A DNA stretch of 42,641 nt from Methanocella sp. PtaU1.Bin125 (GTDB lineage Archaea; Halobacteriota; Methanocellia; Methanocellales; Methanocellaceae), in NCBI GenBank assembly GCA_002067315.1, contig MVRA01000002.1, forward strand, positions 1 to 42,641, written 5' to 3'. Positions 25,851 through 33,976 of the stretch are shown here, piece by piece (position 1 is the stretch's first letter; the number at the start of each line of letters is the position of its first letter). The position numbers were made by a program, and so were the translations under genes. A model generated the notes under the pieces. It was not told the DNA's origin, ran no database searches, and saw nothing but the letters and a program-made list of their open reading frames with translations.

Positions 25851-27884
25851 ATGATTAAAAACCTCTCCTTCCATAATATATGCATTGATGAGTTGGGATG
25901 TATGCGTGGAGGTTACGATAGGGCCTATCGTGAAGCGATAGAAGACCCGGAAAGATTCTGGGGCCGGGCCGCCGAAGATGTCCCCTGGTACCGCAAGTAT
26001 AAGCGGGTACTGAACCGGGACCGTCCGCCGTTTTACCGCTGGTTCGAGGGCGGCTCGGTCAACTCGTGCTATGCGGCCCTCGATATCCATTGCGATAATG
26101 GAAAAGGGGACAACTTCGCCCTGATCTATGACAGCCCGGTCACCGGTATCCGGATTAAATATACCTATCTGGCACTGCGTGACCTCGTGGCACGATGCGC
26201 CGGTGGCCTCCGCGCGCTGGGCGTGGAAAAGGGCGACCGCGTGGTCATCTACATGCCCATGATCCCGGAAGCCGTGATCGCCATGCTCGCCTGTGCCCGC
26301 ATCGGCGCCATCCATTCCGTGGTCTTCGGCGGGTTTGCCGCGCGGGAGCTCGCCGCCCGCATCGAGGACGCCCGGCCTCGCGTCGTCGTCTCGGCCTCGT
26401 GCGGGATCGAAGTCGCCCGCATCATCCCCTACGTCCCCCTCCTCGACGGGGCACTGGACTTATGCAGCCACAAGCCGGCCGCGTGCGTGATCGTCCAGCG
26501 CCCGCAGCACCCCGTCGGGCTCCGTCCCGGGCGGGACGTAGCGTGGGACGCGCTCATGGACGCGGCGCCTGCCGCGTGTGTGCCGGTAGAATCCGCCGAC
26601 CCCCTTTACCTGCTCTATACTTCCGGCACGACGGGAACGCCCAAGGGCGTGCTGCGGGACAACGGCGGCCACCTCGTCGCCCTGCGCTGGAGCATGGAGA
26701 ACATCTACGGCATGCGGCCCGGCGAAGTCTTCTGGGCGGCCTCGGACATCGGGTGGGTCGTCGGGCATTCCTACATCGTCTACGGCCCGCTCTTCTACGG
26801 CTGCACGAGCATCCTGTACGAGGGGAAGTCCGTGGGCACCCCAGACCCCGGTGCGTTCTGGCGGGTGATCGCCGAGCATAACGTTTCCGTCCTCTTCTGC
26901 GCGCCGACCGCGTTCCGGGCCATCCGGAAGGAAGACCCGGCCGGCGAACACATCAAAAAGTACGACCTCTCCGGGTTCCGGATGCTCTTCCTGGCTGGCG
27001 AGCGCTGCGACCCGGATACCCTGCGCTGGGCTCAGGAACAACTCAAAGTGCCGGTAATCGACCACTGGTGGCAGACCGAGACCGGCTGGTCCATCGGCGC
27101 GAACTGTGCCGGGCTGGAGCTGCTCCCGGTCCGACCCGGCTCCTGCACGAAGCCGGTGCCGGGCTACGATATCCGGGTCCTGGATGCCTCGGGCCGGCCG
27201 GTCCCTTCGGGAGAGACCGGCAACATCGTGGTAAAGCTGCCCCTGCCCCCCGGGTGCTTCGTCACGCTCTACAACCACGACGACGACTACGTGAAGACCT
27301 ACTTCTCCCGGTACCCGGGCTTTTATCTCACGTCGGACGCGGGCTTCATCGACGAGGACGGGTACCTCTGGATCATGGGCAGGACCGACGACATCATCAA
27401 CGTCGCCGGCCACCGCCTGTCCACCGGCGCCATGGAAGAGGTGCTGGCCTCCCATCCCGCCGTGGCCGAATGCGCCGTGGCCGGCGTCTACGACCCGGTC
27501 AAAGGCGAGGTGCCGATGGGCTTCGTGGTGCTGAAGGCGGGGGTCAGCAAAGCGCCGGACGCCGTCGTATCGGAGCTCATCGGCCTGGTCCGGCAAAAGA
27601 TCGGCCCCATCGCGTCGTTCAAGGCCGCGGCCGTGGTCAAGCGCCTCCCCAAGACCCGGTCCGGCAAGATCCTGCGGGGCACCATCAAGAAGATCGCCGA
27701 CGGGACTCCATACAACGTACCGGCCACCATCGATGACCCGGCCATTCTCGACGAGATCGCCACGACGCTGCACAGCATAGGTTACCCGCGGCGCGAAAAA
27801 GGGTCAGCGCCAGAACCGGTAATAAAAAGAGGGGAGCTCCGGGCTGAGCCTGTACCTGTCAGGCCCTCACCGACAGATAAATAA
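25851..27884 (+). CDS. Propionyl-CoA synthetase-like AMP-forming acyl-CoA ligase
   Basis: A 677-residue ANL-superfamily ligase activating a short carboxylic acid with ATP and CoA. Motifs: the phosphate loop YTSGTTGTPKGV followed by LRDNGGH, which is typical of propionate ligases (PrpE); VIDHWWQTETGW, where acetyl-CoA synthetases normally have DTWWQTETGG; LTSDAGFIDEDGY; GRTDDIINVAGHRLS; and TRSGKILRG with catalytic Lys606 followed by IADGTPYNVPATIDDP. All favour propionate or a similar acid over acetate. A 30-residue Pro-rich extension follows. An isoprenoid-synthase-like gene begins 32 nt downstream, so the two may be cotranscribed. The ATG at 25851 is used; an ATG at 25902 is possible. Confidence 0.88.
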   Translation: MIKNLSFHNICIDELGCMRGGYDRAYREAIEDPERFWGRAAEDVPWYRKYKRVLNRDRPPFYRWFEGGSVNSCYAALDIHCDNGKGDNFALIYDSPVTGIRIKYTYLALRDLVARCAGGLRALGVEKGDRVVIYMPMIPEAVIAMLACARIGAIHSVVFGGFAARELAARIEDARPRVVVSASCGIEVARIIPYVPLLDGALDLCSHKPAACVIVQRPQHPVGLRPGRDVAWDALMDAAPAACVPVESADPLYLLYTSGTTGTPKGVLRDNGGHLVALRWSMENIYGMRPGEVFWAASDIGWVVGHSYIVYGPLFYGCTSILYEGKSVGTPDPGAFWRVIAEHNVSVLFCAPTAFRAIRKEDPAGEHIKKYDLSGFRMLFLAGERCDPDTLRWAQEQLKVPVIDHWWQTETGWSIGANCAGLELLPVRPGSCTKPVPGYDIRVLDASGRPVPSGETGNIVVKLPLPPGCFVTLYNHDDDYVKTYFSRYPGFYLTSDAGFIDEDGYLWIMGRTDDIINVAGHRLSTGAMEEVLASHPAVAECAVAGVYDPVKGEVPMGFVVLKAGVSKAPDAVVSELIGLVRQKIGPIASFKAAAVVKRLPKTRSGKILRGTIKKIADGTPYNVPATIDDPAILDEIATTLHSIGYPRREKGSAPEPVIKRGELRAEPVPVRPSPTDK

Positions 27885-27916
27885 CCTGGAAAGCAATATT
27901 CCCGCCATGAACGCTG

Positions 27917-28957
27917 ATGCAGGACACTACGGCCAAACCAGTCTCCAGGTCAGGCGGGGCCGCTATTGACGCCGGGCGAGTGGCCTCCCCGATAGCCTTG
28001 CCGCCGGGCAGTGACTCAATGTCAAAAAAGCCCATCGGTATTACGCCCTATCTAATGACCGCATCGGACATGGTCGGTTTTGTGGCCGAACTCCCCTTCC
28101 GGTGGAAACGCATGGGCCTGAAAAAAGAGCTGCCCCTGCCCACTCAGCTCGGCTACGGGCTCATGCTGAACGCCGTCACCGACATGTGGCTGGTGACGTC
28201 CGGCGTAAGCCGGAAACGGATGGACTTTGACGCGCTGATCGTGGTGAAGCATTACATCGGGTACATGAACACGATGGACGATTACCTCGACGAGACCGAA
28301 AACAAACCCTCTGTCATGCGTTTTCGCAAAGGCGACGAGCTCTGGGAGCGGCGAAAGGCGCTGTTCGGGTCGATCGGGCATTACGATGTGCCCCTGCAGA
28401 AGAACCTCAAGCGCGTGATCACCGCGTCGGCCTTTTCGATGATGCAGGCCATCGTCAGGTCCAGGGCCCGGGGCATTTCTAACCTCGACGATGCGCTGTA
28501 CCTGCGGGAGAAGACTGCCGGAGAAATCTGCCGGTCTACGGCCGAGATCTATAACCTGATAAACAGAGTGCCTCCTGGCAGGGCACGGTCCATCGAAGAC
28601 GCCTACTGGAACGTCGGCATGGTCCTCCAGGTACACGACGACGTCGGGGACGCGGTTAAAGACGATAAAGAAGGGCATCCTGAGAATTTAGTCTTGCAGA
28701 TACTGAACCAGCGGCCTGACGAGAAGGCCCGGCTGATGGCGGCCCTCGGCGGCGGGAAAAAGAAGTGTACGTTTAGCCGGATCGTGAAGCATGCCCCCGA
28801 GACCGCGAGAGAGGCCCTGGCCCTGCAGGACCATTATATGGCGGCCATTCCCGACGCCGGCGGGTTCGAGCGGATCAAATGTTTACTCGACCTTACGGTA
28901 TCCATGCGCGGGCGGTCTGCGGCATTCCGGTCGATAATCGATCAAATGGATTTATAG
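27917..28957 (+). CDS. Class I isoprenoid-synthase-fold protein
   Basis: An all-helical protein of 346 residues (312 if the ATG at 28019, MSKKPIGITP, is the start). It carries two aspartate-rich motifs of trans-isoprenyl synthases: DDYLDE at 121-126 and QVHDDVGDAVKD at 238-249. The spacing of about 120 residues is as expected for two metal-binding motifs facing a diphosphate pocket. The RRG arginines usually following the first motif are not present in standard form, so it may be a divergent prenyl or terpene synthase rather than the housekeeping GGPP synthase. It follows the acyl-CoA ligase gene by 32 nt. Product unknown. Confidence 0.7.
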   Translation: MQDTTAKPVSRSGGAAIDAGRVASPIALPPGSDSMSKKPIGITPYLMTASDMVGFVAELPFRWKRMGLKKELPLPTQLGYGLMLNAVTDMWLVTSGVSRKRMDFDALIVVKHYIGYMNTMDDYLDETENKPSVMRFRKGDELWERRKALFGSIGHYDVPLQKNLKRVITASAFSMMQAIVRSRARGISNLDDALYLREKTAGEICRSTAEIYNLINRVPPGRARSIEDAYWNVGMVLQVHDDVGDAVKDDKEGHPENLVLQILNQRPDEKARLMAALGGGKKKCTFSRIVKHAPETAREALALQDHYMAAIPDAGGFERIKCLLDLTVSMRGRSAAFRSIIDQMDL

Positions 28958-29009
28958 CTGCCAGTGAAACGACGAGCACCATCAAATTGTTCGTCGTGCT
29001 TACCGCTTT

Positions 29010-29519
29010 CTAGCCCATCCTGCCATACATATTGTTATTCATTTCCGTATAGTTCCAGGATTTATTGCCAACCTGTATATGGCCGTTCTCATTTTCCGAA
29101 ATGATCGTATATGAGCAATTCTTTGGTAGGTATATGTATTCGTTGGCATACGGTGTGCCCATGTCGTTATCTATTCCGCAATTGACGTTTATATCGAGGG
29201 TCAAATCTGTGCCGTTTTTATTAAACTCGACCGCAGGCATCATGAACTTGCCCCAGAGCTTGACTTCGATATCGTCTCCAACGGTTTCGATGAATCGCAC
29301 ATCGTTGTTATAAGTGAAAGTAAAAAACGATTTGATGGTCACGTGATCGATCGTACCGTTGTCGGTCAGGTTATAGCGATAATAATGGTCCGGCGGAGCG
29401 TTGAGATCATTGGGCGGACGATGAAAAGCACAGCAAGATATGAGTAAAACCCATAACACGAACAGGGCCAGTAATACCCCGGCTATACTGATTACTGCAT
29501 TGGTGAGAAATCGTTTCAT
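29010..29519 (-). CDS. Membrane-anchored extracytoplasmic beta protein
   Basis: About 169 residues from the ATG at 29519: basic MKR, one hydrophobic segment (NAVISIAGVLLALFVLWVLLI) with a following CC pair, then an exterior domain rich in Asn, Asp, Thr and Tyr with several N-glycosylation sequons (NLT, NGT, NYT). The Asn-rich beta-strand pattern resembles archaeal surface domains. Upstream ATGs at 29528 and 29558 are in frame, and the start is not settled. No family recognised. Confidence 0.55.
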   Translation of the reverse strand: MKRFLTNAVISIAGVLLALFVLWVLLISCCAFHRPPNDLNAPPDHYYRYNLTDNGTIDHVTIKSFFTFTYNNDVRFIETVGDDIEVKLWGKFMMPAVEFNKNGTDLTLDINVNCGIDNDMGTPYANEYIYLPKNCSYTIISENENGHIQVGNKSWNYTEMNNNMYGRMG

Positions 29520-29740
29520 ATAGGACATAAAAACTATTCTCCACTGGCTCGTTACCATAATGGACTATCTCAAGCTTATCACTTCTCTCACAATCCGTTA
29601 AGATTTGAAACCGAAGAAGCCCTGAGACATTCTTCAAAATTGATGTGCTTGCAAAGACTTTAAAGGCGCCGGATTTTCATCAAAACTGAGGTCATTTTGT
29701 CATGGCACATTAATAGTTCATGGCCCTGGCTCCTGCCGCG

Positions 29741-30076
29741 CTAGAATTTAAACAGTTTCTCATAGTCGGAATGGGACAGCCAGTCAACGATAATGATCAA
29801 TCGCCTGTCTTCTTCCCTGGCCAGGAAATAAATCAACCTCCAGGAAGCTGTCAAATTCCATATAAAAAATGTTTTATTGCCATATTTGTTTAGATATGTT
29901 GCAGGTATTAGTTCTCGTTTTATTACTCTGCCCCGGGCGGGATTAATAATCAATTTTTCTTTAATTGTACGCCGGATAATGTTGTAGAGCTCTCGGTCTT
30001 CCGATAAATGCGAGTCCGGCAAAGCATTATATCTGTCTCGTAAAACGACATCTCCGAATCTCACTTCGAAAGCCAT
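29741..30076 (-). CDS. RelE/ParE-like toxin
   Basis: A 111-residue protein of the RelE/ParE toxin fold type. It has an N-terminal helix pair, a central basic stretch ARGRVIKRELIPATYLNKYG, then the strand pattern FFIWNLTASWRLIYFLAREEDRRLIIIVDWLSHSDYEKLF, typical of archaeal RelE-like toxins (core beta strands ending in a short helix with a Tyr/His/Asp). Such toxins cut ribosome-bound mRNA. It follows a probable antitoxin gene by 74 nt on the same strand. The match is by pattern, and the active residues are not certain. Confidence 0.65.
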   Translation of the reverse strand: MAFEVRFGDVVLRDRYNALPDSHLSEDRELYNIIRRTIKEKLIINPARGRVIKRELIPATYLNKYGNKTFFIWNLTASWRLIYFLAREEDRRLIIIVDWLSHSDYEKLFKF

Positions 30077-30150
30077 ACGATTGCCTTACTTTCATTATTA
30101 TGTAAATAAGACATAAAATAGTTATGGTTCATCCACTGAATTATGATTCA

Positions 30151-30486
30151 CTAAATGGACAGGTCGTCCCGGTGGTAGTATTGGCGCATGATTTCCGGGT
30201 CCCATATCCAGACGACGATGCCATCCCTGTCGAGCACAATTTTACCGGACTCCAGTAAGTAGTCGATAATTTTCTTATAGTTCTTCCTTTTAGGCAATTG
30301 CTCCCACAGGGCTCGTCTCTTATATTCTCCGCTGTGACTTATAATAAATTCCTCTACCATTTTAATGGTATCAAGCCTGGGCTGATAGTTAGGCTTGTAT
30401 TTTTTCGATTCAGGTACCGGGTCTTCAACGAAATTATCTCTCATGGTTTTCATATGCTGACTTTTGCCATTAGAAATTTCTAGCAT
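30151..30486 (-). CDS. Winged-helix-like probable antitoxin
   Basis: A 111-residue protein whose C-terminal half reads as a small winged helix: KMVEEFIISHSGEYKRRALW then EQLPKRKNYKKIIDYLLESG, with the wing IVLDRDGIVVWIWDPE. Proteins of this shape occur beside RelE-like toxins in archaea. GGTAGT precedes the ATG by 9 nt, and AT-rich TATA candidates lie at 30508-30524. Being first in a two-gene set upstream of the RelE-like gene, it is the likely antitoxin and autorepressor; this is inference from context. Confidence 0.6.
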   Translation of the reverse strand: MLEISNGKSQHMKTMRDNFVEDPVPESKKYKPNYQPRLDTIKMVEEFIISHSGEYKRRALWEQLPKRKNYKKIIDYLLESGKIVLDRDGIVVWIWDPEIMRQYYHRDDLSI

Positions 30487-30660
30487 ACCCCACTACCTGC
30501 CATGTCATATTAGATAATATAACAAACTGATATTTAAGTGTATGGTGATGCAAATTGCCTCGAATTAACGCAATTGTCGATTCTGCCGGGCTTTTTAAGA
30601 GGCTTTTTAAGATAGGGTACGGCAACAAGCTTTTCAATAACGATAACAGAATGATCTGCC

Positions 30661-31044
30661 ATGAACGCGGGTAAAACCGTTAAGCCGCCTGAGACCGGGC
30701 CTCATAAGGAATATTTCACCGATGGCAGGCTGGCGATCGAAGGCGAATACCGCGACGGCAAAAAGACCGGGACATGGACTTATTACCTCCGCAATGGCAG
30801 GGTGAAGGCCACAGGTAAATATGAGGACGACGAGATGACCCGCCCGTGGACGTGGTACCGGGAAAGCGGCGCGCTGTGGCAGACCGGTCAGTTCGCGAGC
30901 AACAGGCAGGCCGGCGAGTGGCGATGGTACCACCTGAACGGCAAGCTCATGGACGCCGGAATGTTCGCGGACGGGAAGAAGACCGGGGAATGGAAGATCT
31001 ACGACGAGAACGGGAACCTGGCCCGGGCGAAAAAGTACAAGTGA
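30661..31044 (+). CDS. MORN-repeat protein (YwqK-like)
   Basis: A 127-residue protein made of about four repeats of the form Y-x2-G-x-L-x3-G-x-Y-x2-G-x-K-x-G-x-W, as in HKEYFTDGRLAIEGEYRDGKKTGTW cut at residues 15-39, GRVKATGKYEDDEM, GALWQTGQFASNRQAGEWRW and GKLMDAGMFADGKKTGEWKI. These match the MORN/YwqK group, beta-hairpin repeats seen in bacterial antitoxin-like immunity proteins and in membrane-associated scaffolds. No signal peptide. Its 3' end has been duplicated 570 nt downstream (see 31609-31642). A lipoprotein gene follows after 21 nt. Confidence 0.75.
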   Translation: MNAGKTVKPPETGPHKEYFTDGRLAIEGEYRDGKKTGTWTYYLRNGRVKATGKYEDDEMTRPWTWYRESGALWQTGQFASNRQAGEWRWYHLNGKLMDAGMFADGKKTGEWKIYDENGNLARAKKYK

Positions 31045-31065
31045 TTTAAGGGTATAGTGATCACC

Positions 31066-31527
31066 GTGAAAAATCTAAAATTATCCCTGGCAGCCCCTGC
31101 AATCCTTGTGCTGCTCGTCCTGGCCGTTAGCGGCTGCATTATTAACAACGGGAAAGTGACCACTCCGGCGCCGACACCGACGCCCACGCCGACTCCTGCG
31201 TCTATGCCTACGGTTCCGCCCGCACCGACCGTCACGCCATTACCCGTGACCACTCCGGCGCCCACGCCGACACCTTCGCCTGAATGGACGATAGTCGGCC
31301 TCTGGGAAGGGAATGATCAATACATGAGTTACTCCATGGAGTTCTTCGCGGACGGGAAACTGATTTACGAAGAAAATCGCATCATGGCAAGCGGCGGCTG
31401 GATAAAAATCAACGATACGCACTATCTGGTCGGGGTCTCGACCTATGACACCGTGGTTACGCTCAACGACAGGAAGAATCAGTTCGTCTGGGGAGAAAAA
31501 CAGATTACTTTTACCAAAAGGACTTAA
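31066..31527 (+). CDS. Lipoprotein with Thr/Pro stalk, copy 1
   Basis: A lipoprotein of 153 residues from the GTG at 31066: MKNLKLSLAAPAILVLLVLA-type signal, lipobox VSGC, a long TPTPTP stalk, then a compact domain (IVGLWEG...YSMEFFADGKLIY...GGWIKI...YLVGVST...VTLNDR...FVWGEKQITFTKR). The domain repeats the strand pattern of lipocalin-like or DUF-type beta proteins. The start aligns with the ATG of the paralogue at 31664. The chosen GTG follows GTGATC; the earlier in-frame GTG at 31057 lies within that site. It follows the MORN gene. Confidence 0.75.
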   Translation: MKNLKLSLAAPAILVLLVLAVSGCIINNGKVTTPAPTPTPTPTPASMPTVPPAPTVTPLPVTTPAPTPTPSPEWTIVGLWEGNDQYMSYSMEFFADGKLIYEENRIMASGGWIKINDTHYLVGVSTYDTVVTLNDRKNQFVWGEKQITFTKRT

Positions 31528-31608
31528 AATTTCATTTTTTACATATGCCGAAAATGTAATTGTATAATTGATGTTCGTCATGAGACTGATTAATGTTCGT
31601 CATGAGAC

Positions 31609-31642
31609 GGGGAGCCTGGCCCGGGCGAAAAAGTACATGTAA
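31609..31642 (+). pseudogene. Duplicated 3' end of the MORN gene
   Basis: The sequence GGGGAGCCTGGCCCGGGCGA plus AAAAGTACATGTAA repeats the last codons of the MORN gene (AACCTGGCCCGGGCGAAAAA plus GTACAAGTGA at 31016-31044). It reads GSLARAKKYM-stop against GNLARAKKYK-stop. It precedes the second lipoprotein copy at the same distance as the original precedes the first, so a segment containing both was tandemly duplicated. Confidence 0.85.
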
Positions 31643-31663
31643 TATCATGGGATGGTGATCATT

Positions 31664-32080
31664 ATGAAACGCGGACCCTGCAGGCAATTATCATTGGTGG
31701 TTTCAGTATTCCTGTTGATACTCATCCTGGCTGTGAGCGGTTGTATATGTATAAACAGGAATGTTTCCACGCCCACACCCAATCCCGCCGCTACCCTGAT
31801 AACGACCGCGACTCCATCACCTGCACCTTCGGCAGATGCAGCTATCGTGGGCCTCTGGGAAGGGCATTACAAGTCTGTTGATTACTCCATGGAGTTCTAT
31901 GAGGACGGGAAAGTGCTCTACAACGAAGGCGGCAATATGGCAATCGGCCTCTGGGAAAAGATAGATGAAAAACAATATTCGGTCGAGATTTTGATCTATA
32001 ACTCAGTGATTACGCTCGATGATCGCTTGACTCAGTTCCAGTGGGGCGATAAAGGAATCATCTTCACAAAAACGAGGTAA
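31664..32080 (+). CDS. Lipoprotein with Thr/Pro stalk, copy 2
   Basis: A 138-residue paralogue of the preceding lipoprotein: signal with lipobox VSGC, shorter stalk, and the same domain (AIVGLWEGHYKSVDYSMEFY, GLWEKIDEKQYSVEILIYNS, FQWGDKGIIFTKTR). GGTGATC, a full match to the 16S tail, lies three nt before the ATG at 31664; an upstream ATG at 31652 is in frame but overlaps this site. It arose by tandem duplication, and sequence has since diverged, mostly in the stalk. Confidence 0.78.
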   Translation: MKRGPCRQLSLVVSVFLLILILAVSGCICINRNVSTPTPNPAATLITTATPSPAPSADAAIVGLWEGHYKSVDYSMEFYEDGKVLYNEGGNMAIGLWEKIDEKQYSVEILIYNSVITLDDRLTQFQWGDKGIIFTKTR

Positions 32081-32276
32081 GATAGCCGGGCCATGCATAA
32101 TGTCTATTTTTATCAGGACATCGACGATAAGAGCCTTGATTTATCTGCCGGGCTATCCTGTAAGGGCCCAAAAATGGCGAATATCGCTTTATTTGTCGCA
32201 GGTCCGGATATCTTGATCCCCGCAGTCCCTGCCATTATCCCCGGCCGCCGTGCCTGCCCGGGCCGTGCAGGATGAA

Positions 32277-32402
32277 TCAGTCGTAGTCCAGGCCGTCATA
32301 GCGATACTCCTGTACGACTCCACACCGCTCGCAGTGACGACGCTTGCCATCATGGCTATAGTGCCACTTGTGCAGTTTGAGCAAGCATAAGGGATTCCGC
32401 AC
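32277..32402 (-). CDS. 41-residue zinc-finger protein
   Basis: A GTG-initiated mini-gene read as MRNPLCLLKLHKWHYSHDGK and then RRHCERCGVVQEYRYDGLDYD. The C-x5-HKW and CERCG pattern is the small zinc-binding form seen in DUF1660-like prophage proteins and in several archaeal mini-proteins. GGAAGATG precedes the start by about 4 nt. No neighbour suggests a function. Confidence 0.7.
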   Translation of the reverse strand: MRNPLCLLKLHKWHYSHDGKRRHCERCGVVQEYRYDGLDYD

Positions 32403-32465
32403 TTTTCATCTTCCGGTTTCCGATCGATTTAGCAAAAAAATTTTACGTCATGGCCTGTGTTTGTA

Positions 32466-32588
32466 TTACTTTCTTTTCGGTGGGTTATTAGTCCTTCCGC
32501 CGCTTGATTTATTGCCAGTCTTGCTCGGGTAACCGCCCGGGCCTTTGCTTCCGCTTTTACTTCCGCCTTTGCTTCCGCTTTTACTCAT
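32466..32588 (-). CDS. 40-residue basic Gly/Ser/Lys protein
   Basis: An ATG-initiated frame read as MSKSGSKGGSKSGSKGPGGY and then PSKTGNKSSGGRTNNPPKRK, with GAGGGCG six nt upstream and TATA-like TTTTTATAAAAAG just before (about 32599-32611). The repeated SGSK words come from a 15-16 nt DNA repeat (GGAAGCAAAGGCGGAAGTAA). Strong basic charge suggests a nucleic-acid-binding or disordered peptide. The gap 32589-32856 holds otherwise only AT-rich sequence. Confidence 0.65.
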   Translation of the reverse strand: MSKSGSKGGSKSGSKGPGGYPSKTGNKSSGGRTNNPPKRK

Positions 32589-32856
32589 TATTTCGCCCTC
32601 TTTTTATAAAAATAATATATCATATTAAATGTTAAAGTTTATCTCATAAAAGTATAATAAGGCAAGCGGCGCAGCTTAATACCTAAACGTTAATGGATCT
32701 TTATTCATTGAACCGGGCGCAAGGAAGTTTGCAAGAAAATGGTAAAGTTTGCTTAAAAGATATAACGTGATAATGGTAAGAATTGAATGTTTTTATGAAT
32801 GCCGGTCCCTCCGTGAGTGATCGACTGCCCGGGAAATAAACTAGTAAACTTTAATT

Positions 32857-33312
32857 TTAATAGTTTCTTACCCCTCTTATTTCGGTGACGCTCAGGGCCC
32901 GGCCGTCCCATTCCAGCCAGATCCCGAAACGGTCCTCCACGGGATGGAACTTCATCGCGTCCCAGGTATCGCCATATCCCACGATCACTTCGATGGCATC
33001 GCTTCCTTCAGCGGAATGGGCTAGTGGGTCGCCGAATTCTTCCGGCAGGAAGTCGGGGATGAAGACTCGGTAAGAAGTCGAGGCCGGCAACAAGGTCGAT
33101 GCCTTTGGCGGCAGCGGGCTGGCCCCTGACCCTGCGGGGTCCCCGGAATCAAAGGCCGGGTCTTCCGACGTACCTATCCTGTACCAGGCCTCGGTGCTCA
33201 TGTTATTATGGACGACGATGGTGCCCTCGTAGGTCTTGGTAAAGCAGCCGGACGAGGCGGTAAATAAGAGAATGCATAACAGTAGCCCCAAAATCCTGAG
33301 CGCTTTGTTCAT
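32857..33312 (-). CDS. Secreted lipoprotein, unknown family
   Basis: A 151-residue lipoprotein: MNKALRILGLLLCILLFTA signal, lipobox SSGC, then a beta-rich domain (GTIVVHNNMSTEAWYRIGTS, TLLPASTSYRVFIPDF, AIEVIVGYGDTWDAMKFH, RFGIWLEWDGRALSVTEIRG). No Thr/Pro stalk, so it is not a copy of the other two. AAATATATATACGG at about 33335-33348 is a good TATA box for the ATG at 33312. Function unknown. Confidence 0.7.
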   Translation of the reverse strand: MNKALRILGLLLCILLFTASSGCFTKTYEGTIVVHNNMSTEAWYRIGTSEDPAFDSGDPAGSGASPLPPKASTLLPASTSYRVFIPDFLPEEFGDPLAHSAEGSDAIEVIVGYGDTWDAMKFHPVEDRFGIWLEWDGRALSVTEIRGVRNY

Positions 33313-33510
33313 TATTAATCGGTAGAATCAAAACCGTATATATATTTATCTATACTCTATCATGTGACTGCTTGCCTCCCGGCAGTTTACAAACATATGG
33401 CTTTGTTTTGTTTTATTTCCGCCGGGCTACAGGCCTGGCCTGGACAGGGCAAGTCGCGTGCTTCCTATCCGGGGTCATTAGGGAAGGAAAATAAGGGGCA
33501 GTTTTTAAAG

Positions 33511-33630
33511 AGCGCCAAGCACGCCACGAACCGCCAAGACCGCCAAGAGTTTATTAAATGAATGGTGTGTCAGGGATTATTAAAAAAGTCCTTGGCGAGA
33601 CTGGCGGTTCGTGACGTACCTGGCGCGCTG
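33511..33630. repeat. Long imperfect inverted repeat (CGCCAAGACCGCCAAG family)
   Basis: AGCGCCAAGCACGCCACGAA followed by CCGCCAAGACCGCCAAGAG at 33511-33549 is mirrored at 33590-33630 (CCTTGGCGAGACTGGCGGTT then CGTGACGTACCTGGCGCGCT). Another run of the same words (TTGGCGCCCTTGGC) follows at about 33697-33731. The gap 33313-33823 contains this element and no gene that I can support; the frame 33364-33560 runs into the repeat. Confidence 0.8.
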
Positions 33631-33823
33631 TAAATCTGTGCATTGCCTGATCTGGAAAATACTACGAAAGTATAGAATTGCCACTAATCGCAAAGCGTTG
33701 GCGCCCTTGGCCCTTGGCGCCCTTGGCGAGCTTTAATGGTGCGCATTTCATTAACCGGCTAATGTCACGGGCATCATAGATAAGTCAATCCATCTATGGT
33801 GACTCTTGCTAAAAACTTCGAGT

Positions 33824-33937
33824 TTACTTATAGTGGTAGGCTTCCATGAACTGGCCTTTCTTGCCTTTCGATGTCGTGCGTTGCCTGATCCTCGTCGCTT
33901 TGTGCGTCTTCGGGTTGTTGACTTTCTCCTTCGCCAT
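33824..33937 (-). CDS. 37-residue basic protein
   Basis: A mini-gene read as MAKEKVNNPKTHKATRIRQR and then TTSKGKKGQFMEAYHYK, with a perfect AGGAGG seven nt before the ATG, so it is very likely translated. Strongly basic with net charge of about +10, it looks like a nucleic-acid-binding peptide. It follows the nuclease-like gene (34255-33977) by 39 nt on the same strand, forming a probable two-gene operon. Confidence 0.72.
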   Translation of the reverse strand: MAKEKVNNPKTHKATRIRQRTTSKGKKGQFMEAYHYK

Positions 33938-33976
33938 CAATATTCCCTCCTGATAATGACGATTAACTTAAAAGGA

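Noticed and set aside
26460-27773. 437-codon minus-strand frame within the acyl-CoA ligase gene
   Set aside because: Opposite a gene with every catalytic motif; no motif of its own.
32093-32275. 60-codon plus-strand frame after the second lipoprotein
   Set aside because: No ribosome binding site, no motif, and composition unlike a coding sequence.
33364-33560. 65-codon plus-strand frame
   Set aside because: Its 3' half is the CGCCAAG repeat and it has no ribosome binding site.
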